From Intoshia linei (lineage: Eukaryota; Orthonectida; Rhopaluridae), in the NCBI GenBank assembly GCA_001642005.1, contig LWCA01000043.1, positions 1-64,000 of the forward strand: DNA of 64,000 nucleotides, given 5' to 3'. Positions 23,301-33,900 of the stretch are shown here, one piece after another. The notes beneath the pieces were generated by a model. That model saw nothing but the letters and a program-made list of their open reading frames with translations. It searched no databases and was not told where the DNA came from. The position numbers and the translations under genes were made by a program. Position 1 is the stretch's first letter. Each line of letters starts with the position of its first letter.

Positions 23301-26272
23301 CCTTACGTTTATTAGGACTTTCCTTGAATGAACAATTTGAACAAGCTATTAGTTTTTTACAGGAAATTGAAAATGATGCAACTTGTATAGACGTTCATTC
23401 GGTAATTTTTTTGATTTGCAAATTTTTCTAACCTGTACCTCAAATTTTTTTTAATTGAACCAATCAGGAAATAAAGCATGTGACATTTTCCAAGTTTTAA
23501 AAAATGAATCTTGAATTTTAAAATAATTTTTCAACGTATTTTTAACTAAAGTTTTAAGTCAATTTAATAATAATTTAATTTTTTTTTTACATTATTTAGT
23601 TAAATTGTTTCACTAAAACTATCACTGCGTTTAAATCTGTCGAAACTGACCCGACACTAGGTAAAAGTAAAGGAGAATTAGTATATGAAGACTGTTTGCC
23701 ATTTTTGCTTCATGATGAAAAGCAGTCATTGTTGGATAAATTTGAGGTAAAATATTCATAAATAATAGTAGTAGTTTCCATATTAATATTTTAATAAGTT
23801 TTATAAAAAATTATTAATTACGTTAGCCCGCATATTGGTACAATTTTATTTAGCTTCACCCCTGCAACTTAAAAAAGTAAGGCGACATTCAGTTGAGCGA
23901 TACATAATCATCGATTTTGTTAATTCATCATAATATTTATTTTTTGACAATATTTTTGAGGTTTTGTCAAGGACAAAACGTACATTTTGTAGTGTTTTTA
24001 AGTTAAGTTTTTTTCACCCAATTTTTAAAGATTTTAAGACAATTTTGGGATCAAAGTTTTTATTGAGTTTTTAAGGGAATATCATTATTTTTACACAATT
24101 TTTTAAAATTTTGAAACAAAATTTTATAGGGTATTAAAGGGAATAATATTGTTTTTTCCCAATTTTAAAAGATTTTGAAAATAATTTTGTAGGGTCTTTT
24201 AAGAAAGTTTTTTTACCCACTTTTTAAAGATTTTGAAGACAATTTTGGGACCAAATTTAATAGGGTTTTAAAGGGAATATTATTTTTTTACCCAATTTAT
24301 AATAATTTTGAAGATATTTTGGGACCAAAATTATGTATAAGATAATAAAAATATAATAAAGAAACCTACAAAATGTCGTGAAAAATCAATGATGTGATAA
24401 ATTAATAAAATCGAAGATGTATCGCTGAAATGAATATCGCTCCAGAGAATGGATGTCAAAAAGCAAATATATCAATTTTCACATGACATTTTTTAAAAAA
24501 TTTAGTAAAATTATGTTTTCAACATAATTTAAATAAACATCATATCATGGAATTTTTTATTATGATTGGGAAAAATCAATAAAATGTGTAATATTTTAAA
24601 TTGCATACATTTTTGAGTTTGTGTTTTTAAATCTTCAAATCTTTCAAAATCTCAATCTGAGATGTAGGCTGAACGATAAGGAAATGAAACTTTCAACAAT
24701 TGAAACTTTTTAAGGCGATCAATTTTGTTATAAGCAAAGGTTTACCATTTTTTTCCTTTATTGTGAATCCTTAAAAAATAATAGTAAAATAAGTTGAGTT
24801 TAAACTATTTTAATAGAATACTACAGGAATTATTGTAAATAATTTTTGTGTCGTTCTTTTGAATTTAAATTGATGTTTGCAAATGTCTGGATTCAATGTA
24901 TTAATTAAATAAACTATAGTTATAATGGTTACTACGCTACTTCTTCCCTTCAAAAACGACGAAGTCGTCAAATCGTTTGGGCAAACGGTTTTCCCTAGAG
25001 CGGTATTGTTGGCGGTAGAAATCCTTGACCTTTATGTTTATGGATGTAAGGTTTTTGGTTTTTTGATAAAATTGGCATATTTTTTCTATAATTTCTTGAG
25101 TGGTAAGATTCTTACTTTGGCACTTTTTTGTCGTAATATTTTTTCATACGTTTTCGATAATTGTTTGCATGTATCTCAGCTGAAGCATCACATTATATGC
25201 AATTTTGTTTAAATTTGGAATGGGTAAGTCGAGATTTTTAGGTAGTAGTATCATTGCTGGAGACTCATTTGTTTTTGATGTGGATAAATTTCTGATTTTC
25301 ATTAAAAACCATGGAAGTTTTTCATCCCAGTTATCACAGGATTCATTACAATTTGTACGTATAAGATCTCGCAATGTACGTTGCATGCGTTCCACCGATC
25401 CATTGGATTTATGATCATAAGGTTTTGTGTAGGTGTGCTCGGTTTTAGTTTTATCGAATAGTTGTATACTTAGAATGTATACTTACAATACTGTATGTAT
25501 GTGATATAATTGTATACTTAGTTGTATAATTTCTAAATGCTTTAATTTCATTTAATATTCAAATACATCATATTCTAAATCTTAAAAGAATGAAAATAAA
25601 CTTTTTTGTGGTCTAATCACATCCCAAGAATCTCAAAAGTTTTTATGCCCATGAACCAGGTTCACGTTCCTGTAAACATTACAAAAAATTATGTGGGTTT
25701 TTAATCTTATCTTGAAATAATAACACAAAACTGAAAAAATTTTAGAATTTTAGAAAATTTAATTTTGAAAAAATAAAATAAAATTCATTTTTTAATAAAT
25801 GACAATGGACATGTCGGAATTAAAATTTTAAAAAATCCTTAATTACACATTACATTTTATTGTGACATATAATTAAAGTTTAACCCAATTAATTTTAAAT
25901 TAGAAAATTATGAACAATTTGAAAAAAAAAAATTGCATAGATGAAAAAAACTCCAACATTTCCAATTTATTACAATATCTATACAAAAACTATGAATGCA
26001 ACTTGGATAATTTAATTGAAAGTCACTCTGATTTTATAAAGTCAGCTGAAAGCGATAGAATAATTGCTTTACACAAGAGTATTGAATATGAAAAGATGAA
26101 CCAATCCAAGGAAAAAATAATACTAGATTTGTTGAATATGAGAGACAAAGAAGAAAAATTACGTTATTTTAAAAATGTAAAAGATATAGACATGCTAGTT
26201 GCAAATCTCCCGTCATGGCGGGTTGAATATTTTGACCAAGATTATGCTAAACTGAAAGATAATAAAGATTAA
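20350..26272 (+). CDS. MRPS27: mitochondrial small ribosomal subunit protein mS27 (MRPS27)
   Basis: Exons in continuous frame: 20350-20401, 20445-20483, 21521-21568, 21861-21931, 22140-22204, 22241-22355, 22421-22499, 22866-23026, 23066-23086 (only 21 nt), 23129-23401, 23600-23746 and probably 25904-26272; together about 479 aa. The start (MRHLNLLKSWKYL) is a basic amphipathic mitochondrial presequence. Family landmarks in order are DNWKSFNDSVDHYNL, a SEKVIAKLN helix, the PPR-like helices around NEIIDNPKTYGVFLT, and YYRIGYINNHYFDNFFDL, which matches the conserved GY.NN.YFDDHFDL block of mS27. mS27 is a PPR-type protein of the mitoribosomal small subunit. The last exon, highly charged, is joined by phase only and could be a separate gene. 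A 2.2-kb final intron holds a MITE and a gypsy fragment. Confidence 0.8.
21183..21257 (+). repeat. conserved block R2, copy 1
   Basis: About 75 bp, much less AT-rich than its surroundings, with CCCTCGGCAGAGCTAGGTGC followed by GTTTGTACGTAGTACA. A second copy with the same order and only scattered changes is at 63630-63706. It lies in MRPS27 intron 2. No coding or known RNA family is assigned. Confidence 0.65.
21625..22060 (+). mobile_element. hAT-type element remnant
   Basis: Starts with CAGTGGTTCTCAACCTTTTTT, a textbook hAT terminal repeat; the other end is not recognisable, so the right boundary is arbitrary. The stretch overlaps MRPS27 exon 4 (21861-21931), so the element must end before it or have been truncated. 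Confidence 0.35.
23895..24442. mobile_element. MITE with long terminal inverted repeats (GAGCGA family), copy 2
   Basis: Begins GAGCGATACATAATCATCG and ends with the inverted GCGATACATC / ATATCGCTC ends. The interior repeats the cassette TTTTGAAGACAATTTTGGGA and TAGGGTTTTAAAGGGAAT four to five times, as in copy 1 (15630-16200). It lies in the last intron of MRPS27. Confidence 0.7.
24944..25455 (-). mobile_element. Ty3/gypsy integrase C-terminal fragment
   Basis: The minus strand carries the integrase end: HKSNGSVERMQRTLRDLI, then WDEKLPWFL, a TNESPAMILL box and, after one stop, the polyprotein tail with RENRLPKRFDDFVVFE. Motif order is that of gypsy pol. One stop codon breaks the frame (after residues IIENV) and no LTRs were found, so it is a fossil. 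It lies antisense within the last MRPS27 intron. Confidence 0.8.
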
Positions 26273-26359
26273 AAGGTGTACAATGTACATTATACAATAA
26301 ATTTCTAAACAGTTTAATTAAACTATGCTAAAATACCAACATTGGCCAACACTGACCCT

Positions 26360-26704
26360 TTAAAAAGACTCTTTATCGTCAAAATCGCAAACTTCAATAT
26401 TTGACAGAGAAAATTCTGTATTTGAACTTGATATACTTTTTGCAATATTACGAGATCTACGATATGACGTTTTCGGACGATTTGGTCTTTTCGGTGAATT
26501 ACGTTGGTTTGGTGATGTACTAGATTTTTTCGTTGTGAAGGATTTTTCAGGGTGTTTTCTTGGAATGTAAATTCCATTTGAATCGAGACTTCTTTTATCG
26601 ACTACGTTATTCCTAAATTATTAAATTCATTATAAAGTTATTTAATAGTACCAGTTGTAACGGGAGCCTATCGAATAAGCGTATAAACTTTCACCGTCAC
26701 TCAT
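26360..26704 (-). CDS. small basic Ser-rich protein, 101 aa, unknown
   Basis: Exon 1 (26704-26652) starts MSDGESLYAYSIGSRYNW and splices in phase 2 over a 39-nt intron to exon 2 (26612-26360), which ends DDKESF then TAA. The middle is basic and rich in Ser, Pro, Arg and Lys (KRPNRPKTSYRRSR), the end acidic; no signal peptide or domain is seen. Correct phases and GT-AG signals support the model. The stop lies 87 bp from the convergent MRPS27 stop. I do not recognise a family; the composition suggests a disordered nuclear or RNA-binding protein. Confidence 0.6.
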
Positions 26705-27353
26705 GATGTGGGCAGAATTTCTAAAATTTAAATTTTTCGAGAATCAAATGTTTTTTACTTTTTCAAGTTTTCATAGGTGTCTTTAATGTAATGGTTTCTG
26801 TTGATTATATTGGAGTAAACTGAAATTGGTTTAAATATTATTATGTTAGGGTTATTTATTTTATGTTTTAAAAAAAGAAATCCTTTTATTATAAATTAAA
26901 TTATATCAAAAATAACAAAATTAAAGGTACCCGTCTATTTTGTATGAAATATTAGTTTATTCCATTTATTTTTTGTTTTGATATTTTTATAAATAATAAT
27001 CAAATTTAAATGTAATATTACATGATTCACTACATAATCGTGTTTGTGCTGTTTTTGGTCTAATAAATGTTTTTTTGTTTTTTTCGTACCTCAGAAGGCT
27101 AGATTTTTATTTAATTGTAAATAAAATTAATTTAAAATCTATGATTATAAACGAGTCTGTATTTTTTTTAATTTGCTTAAGTCTTTACAAATTTTGGATG
27201 GAAATTTATAAAATAAAATTATTAATTAATTTGGTAATAGTCAAAAGGTTGGTTAAAAGTTAATTTTTATCATACATATTGTAAACATTTATCTTGAAAT
27301 AAATGCTAAATTTAGAGGAATTTGAATAAAATTATCATATATGATTACAAAAA

Positions 27354-27720
27354 TTACGCCGATCTAGTGGGACGCCCTAATCGATCTTGTAAACTCATAC
27401 AATCTGTTTGCGTAGATTTTTTTAAATACTGGTAAACTTGATCATGACGTTTGTAATATGATCTTTGAGTATCGGGTCTATCAGCCTATAAAAATAAAAT
27501 TGTGATAAAAAAATGTTACGCTAATATTTGAGTCTTTCAAAATATACGCTACATCACTACTATCGAGACTAAACCATGAAGGAAATACTTTCAAACCTTC
27601 AGTTTTTGACTGACTATTCATTTGTAAACTGGCTAAATTTAAACTTAAACAAATGCCGAATTTTCCTTCACCACTTTTGATTCTATAATTGTCCAATTTG
27701 TTATGTTTATTGCGATCCAT
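27354..27720 (-). CDS. small conserved-looking protein, 110 aa, unknown
   Basis: Exon 1 (27720-27520) begins MDRNKHNKLDNYR and ends at a GTAACA donor; a 34-nt intron leads in phase 0 to exon 2 (27485-27354), which ends RLGRPTRSA then TAA. Composition is balanced, with motifs such as GEGKFGICLSLNLASLQ, VFPSWFSLDSSDVAYIL and SYYKRHDQVYQYLKK, so it is probably a folded, conserved protein. There is no signal peptide or membrane helix. I could not place it in a family. It is transcribed in the same direction as OPA1, 228 bp downstream of the OPA1 stop. Confidence 0.65.
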
Positions 27721-27948
27721 TGTAAGGAATATACTTTTGTTAATTTCAATTTATTTACTAAACAATGGCAATGCAAATGAGTTATTAAACTAAAAACGTG
27801 ACCCAGAAATAGAATTGTATCAGTACAAATATACTTTGAATGGAATTTGTGAGTTTAACCATACTGTAAGATTCGTGAAAATTGTTAAATATTTAATTTG
27901 TTATAAATCAATACACATGATATATTTAATAAATTTTCTGTACATTCC

Positions 27949-30900
27949 TTAATTTTTGTTAGAGAGAGATTGAACCATTTCATCAAGTAAAACCCGAATA
28001 TCGTAAACTCGGTGAATTTTTTCAGATAGTCTTAAACGTTCTCCGTCAAATAAATTACCCAAAGTATCTGGTACCTGTTCAATTTGAGTAAGATTATCTT
28101 CCACTAGCCTTTGTATTCTATTCAACTCTGCATTGACCAATTGTTGTTTGACTAATCTTGAGCCGGTGGTGACTAGAGAATCAATTTTATCAAAAATCTC
28201 AATTTCGTCACAACTAAGTTCAAATTTTGTTGAATTTTCACGCACAGTTTCATATTTGTTGATATCGTGTTGGTAAAAATAAAAACCTTTTCTACAATAA
28301 CTACAAAGATTCAAAGAACGCTCCCAAAACCATTTTTTATATGCAAGGTTCCAACATTTCTTAATGACGTCATCGTGGATAGAGTAACCTTCTAAATTAC
28401 ATTGTTTACGCAAAACTGACAGGCTTTCATTGTCTATATTGATTCCATTTCCAGGAAGAAATGTTTTTATTTCGTCAAAAATATAATTAATTTCAGAAGG
28501 TTTTCTTTTAAAAATTGCGGACCAAGGGTTGATTCCAATCAGTTTATCAATTTCCATATTGACGGTGCGTGAATTGTCTAGGATGAAGTCAGACATTAAA
28601 TATCCTGCTCGGTTCCATTCGTCCAAACTCATTTTACGTTGTTCGTTTATTACACTGTGTAAATGAAATTTAAGAATAGATAACGCTTTATTATCCCAAA
28701 CAAAATTCTGTACCGTTTCATCTATAATTTTCTTTTTAGTGTTATTAATTTCTCGGTGATATGGGTGTTCAGTTTTATTTTCATTAAATTTATTTAGTAG
28801 TGCATCTTCTAACACTGATTTTCCAACTGAAATACAGGTACTAGCTAACTCTTTTTCAATCCATGTTTTTAAGGCTATATTAATGTCGGTGCTAAATTTT
28901 CCATGGAAATTTTCGATACTGTCCAAATTCAAATCTTGTCTTATTCTATTTTTTGTTACGATTGGGAGGTAAATGTTATTTAATATTGGGGCAGAGATTT
29001 TTTCTTTTAGTTTATTTTTAATGCTGTTATCCCAAAATGCATCGCTTAAATCACTCAATTTTGCCAAATCGTCCAATATTTTGTTTCTGGTCTAAAATTA
29101 AAATTTAGATAATAATAACTTAATATAAAATCAATTGATATTTTAAATCAGGGTTGTAAAGAAATTATAGGTTGATGTGATGTTAATCAACATTTCAGTA
29201 ACGTCGAATCCAGCTACTGTCTAGTGGCGGATCTAGGATTTTTAGCCAGGAGGGAGAAATATATTATTAGGGATCAAACTCATATAATGTTTATTATTTG
29301 AATTTTTATTAATTACTCATGCTGTCCCTCTCTTCCTCTAAATCCTCGTTTCATGGACCTCAAACTTGATCATAACGGCCCTACTTATCTAATTTATAAA
29401 AATCAATTATCTTTTTTGGAAGAAACATGGAATACTTGTCACAAGATTATGAACACCATAAGTAAGTATCGCGATACTTTTAGTTCCAAATTGTCATCAA
29501 TAGCCAAACAATTCACTACCTTCATAACTGTTTTAGGTGACTTAGGTTACCCGATCTTAGAACACCACTATAATATCATTGAAAACACTCTTAATTTAGA
29601 CAGTGATAATTTATCCATTTCTGGATACAATAATGTACTACTTTAAAATCGTTACAAACATGGATAAAGCTTCTTCTGATTTTGAGAAATTGAAACAACC
29701 CGATTTATTAATACATTGCACCAAAGATTTCCAAGAAATCAGATCACATCTTCTTAACCTCTGCTTAAAATCACTTTCAATAAACCTTATCATATACACG
29801 AAATTTCCAGATGACATTTATGATATTGTGCATTCCTTATTTAAAAGTTCTAATAGCATAGAAAACTATCCTGAATGGGAGATTCCATTGCCGAACAAAT
29901 TCTGGACAACTTGTTTCCATTTTGAAATTTTGATTTATCTTAATCATATACTAACATTCATTGATTTATTTTTCTTAGTATTTACATTATATTTTATATT
30001 ATACTAATAAAGTGGTCAAATAATATCTATTTTCAAGAAGAAATAGACGAGTTAATAAGATTATTTCAATCAACATTGTAATTAATTGTAACTCAGTCTC
30101 TTGAAGATTTTTTTTTACTTTTGATTATTTTCTATATTTTTATATCTTATTTCTTAAGGATTTTACATATCCTTTATTATTTGCAATTTGTTACAAATAA
30201 TATTAGCTCAGCATGCATGTAATAGGAGTTATGCGCAGACTGGCGCAAAATTTTATTTCATCTATAATTTTCTTTTTCCTTTTTTCAAAAAATGACGGGC
30301 ATTACGCAGACGCTGATAGGATGGACGTAAGTATTATTCGGCGTAACACGTAGTTATGTTGAATTTATATACGTAAGAACCGTTATTTTTGCGTTGTTTC
30401 CTTTAAGAAGGATCATATTCGGTGTAATGCAATTAGCATGTTCTGTAGTATCAGGAATAATCGTAGATGGGTTGAGAGTGTTATACTCAGTCATAATAGC
30501 AACCATACAAATACAGTTTTTAGTATTTATACTATATCAAAGAGTATTTGTATGGCAAGACTGCACTCCAACTCACAAAATAATACCCACGCCTCGGTTT
30601 TGATAACCAACGTATTATCAAAACTAATAATACACAGAATTACGTAATCGGTTATGGAATAGACCCGCCGTACTTTTCTACGGAAATCAAAGCGCGCGAA
30701 CCAAAGATGATCGTAAGGTTTAACAGTAAAAAAGCTTTACGACAATTCTCAAGCTGTTTATGTCGAAAAATATTATTGCACAATTATATGAGAGTAATAC
30801 CTCTATTACGCTCGCAAGTAACGTTTGACCTAGACAGTTGTGAACAACAATATTTCGATTTGATCCCGAAGATACGTTTCGAAAATTTCTATCAATTGGA

Positions 30901-33900
30901 ACTACCAGAACGAACCTACAAAAATTAATGAATAAAAATTTCGTGTTGAATTTGGTGAAATTGCTGCCAAACTCGATGACACACTGTGACATTGATTTCA
31001 AGATAAAATATGCAAAAAATAGGACGGAGGCAATAAATGAATATAGATATCTTTGGAACGGGTATCAATACGTAATTAATTGGTACACTAACTTTATCGA
31101 CGTGTTCGATGCGATTCCAATTATCGCTTTATACATTGTACAATGTACATATAATTATTAATAAAATTATATATACAGGTTGGAGGCCATGGAATGATTG
31201 GAGTAACTGTGATGTTGAATGTGGTTTTGGAGACAAATATAAAGTGCGAAGTTGTGCATATGGGACTGATAAATGCATTGAAGTATACTTTAAATATCAG
31301 AGATGCTTTGTGGAATGTTTTCCACATATTAATTTTAAATTACAGTATTATATTGTTATATATCATTATATATATTATAATTAGTATGTTATGGATAATT
31401 TTCCATATTAAGCATATATCATGGCAAATCTGCAATAATATAATGTTAATTACACACTAGCTAAAGTTACACACTATGTAATTAACTTAACTAATGTAAC
31501 AACAATGATAAAGTTGTACATAGTGTCGAGTCTATTAATGAGAAATCTTTACAAAATGTTAAATTTTGTACCTCCACTACAAACAACGTTCAGAGTGAAA
31601 CAGTAAGGTTGTTATCGGGGAAAAAGAAAAACAAGGCTGCACACGCACTCAACAAAAATGGACCACAGGGACATAGAGAACAAGGTAACATAAAGATAAA
31701 TGACATAGTTAACAACATTGGAGCTTACAACAATTCTGCTCAGTGATCAAAAATAAATGATTATAAAACTGAAAACCTTTCAAAGACGCTTGAAATAATA
31801 AAACATTTAGGTGAACTTAAAACCATCGACATTTTACAATTCTTAACCTCTGACAGGCTCGAGCATTTGCATCAGCATGCTGGAGTTTATCAGTTGGATG
31901 AACATACACAAAAAATAAATACTAATGAAATTAGATTCAGATCTACCATCTATGCTGATAGAGCTAGTATTATTCAAAATATAATGGATACGAATGAGTT
32001 ATTTACGGACTATTCGTCTCATCTAGTGTATTCGACCATCTCTATCCAGGCACTTGCTGAGATGCGAACCGGAGACCTTAGCCACCAACTGAATATATGT
32101 AAACGCCTATCTCTCAACAGAAATAAAGTTACTGGGGATGTTAAAGTTTTCAACACTTTGAGAGCAAATAATAATTGCTGCTCATTTGTTGGAAATATGT
32201 CAGCTGTCTTCATACAACGATTAAACCAGTTTTTCGTTATGTTACAATACGACCGTTTCCTCAGATTTTGCACAATTCAAGAAAAGCACGTAAGCAATGG
32301 ATCAGTTTGAAGAAAAAATTAGTAATTTGAATATAACCATTGATGAATTAAAGGTGACGGGTGAGGTTAAAGTGGAGAATTATATAGTTATATAGTCTAA
32401 GGGATGACCCCTGAAATTTTCCAGAGAAGGTGTATTTATAATTTTCATCAATTTGATTTTCATATTTATTCTATTCTATCTATGGATATTGAAATTTTAA
32501 TTTGCAGAATCTAAAGTTTCTACAATTCGAGTTATGTAAAGATATTGAAATTTCGTACTATCCACGACGAACACGCCAATAATGGGAATTTAATTGCTCA
32601 TGTAGCAAGGACCGTGTATAGACTAGTGTTTGTGAATATTGATGACTATATGCTAACAATGGTAATACGTTAAAAGTAAATTTCGGAGAGGAAGAGAATA
32701 ACGAGTAATAATGAAAAATCATCATTTTTATAAAATTATAAGAACTTCAAACATCTATAAAATAATAAGTAAACGAGGTAGAATTAAATTTAAAGGTGCA
32801 AAGTAAACAACCAAACATGATGATCAACATCGTTGGTTTTTGCATATTCAATAAATTGTGTTAAAAATTATAGTAATATAAAGTTGATGTTAGATTTAAT
32901 CCATTGCGAAGTATTTAATTGGCCATTTATCTGTGATTTAAAAGTAGTGTGAATATTAGCGGGCATTCAAGCCGGTAATGTCAAATTACCATGTTTTATA
33001 AGTAAATTTAAAGGCGTTATTATTCGCGCGAAAACCCGCATTGGATGGATCCTACTAAAGAGCACTCATGTCCAAAAGTGCTAATGTGGTGCGAATTTTG
33101 GAGGAGTCATGTTTTGGACCCATTCTTTTTCAACAATACAGTGACCGGCGAGGTGTACTTGAAAATGCTACAAAATGATCTCATGCCACAGATGGAGCGC
33201 ATCGGTGAAAGAAAACCCCTTTGGTTTATGCCTCCACCTGTTAAAAATCAAATAAACGATTAACGAATTAAAATAAAAAGAATTTATTAAAAAATTATAA
33301 ATAGATTAAATTTCAATTTATAATTTATTTACTATTAATCTAATGGCTGCAAGTAAGACCATAGATTTTAACAAACTCACACATAGTGAGAATAGAGCTT
33401 TACATAAAGCAATGAATTATCTAATTGACTCTACAATTTCCAATGTAGAGAAGATTAGTACAATAACGGAATACAAAAATGAAGTTAATACAAACTTTTT
33501 CTTTACGGAGAAAGAATACAAAAATATTAAAATTGAAAACATAAGCGGATTGCTACCCTAGAATTAAGAATATACCAAATCAAATAATTCAAATCTATTT
33601 AGTTTTCTTTCACTGCTACCATATGTATTTTTCCATTGTATATTTAAATTGTAAGATAAAGCACGAAAAACTTCCGCTTGTTCTTCAACAGAATCCTCCA
33701 CAATTTTCCAAAATCGGCTACTAACAGCCTTGCTTAAATTTGGAGTACCAGTTCTAGTATACAAATCTGCCATATTGATAGGAACGTCTATAAATTAGAT
33801 ATATACCAAAGTTCAAGCCATTTGGGATCGAGAACAAAAATGTTTCACAAATTATGTGCCAAATCATTTTAGATTATATGAATAATGGTTGTTGACTATA

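Noticed and set aside
24925-25414. Plus-strand ORFs over the gypsy remnant
   Set aside because: They are shadows of the antisense integrase frame.
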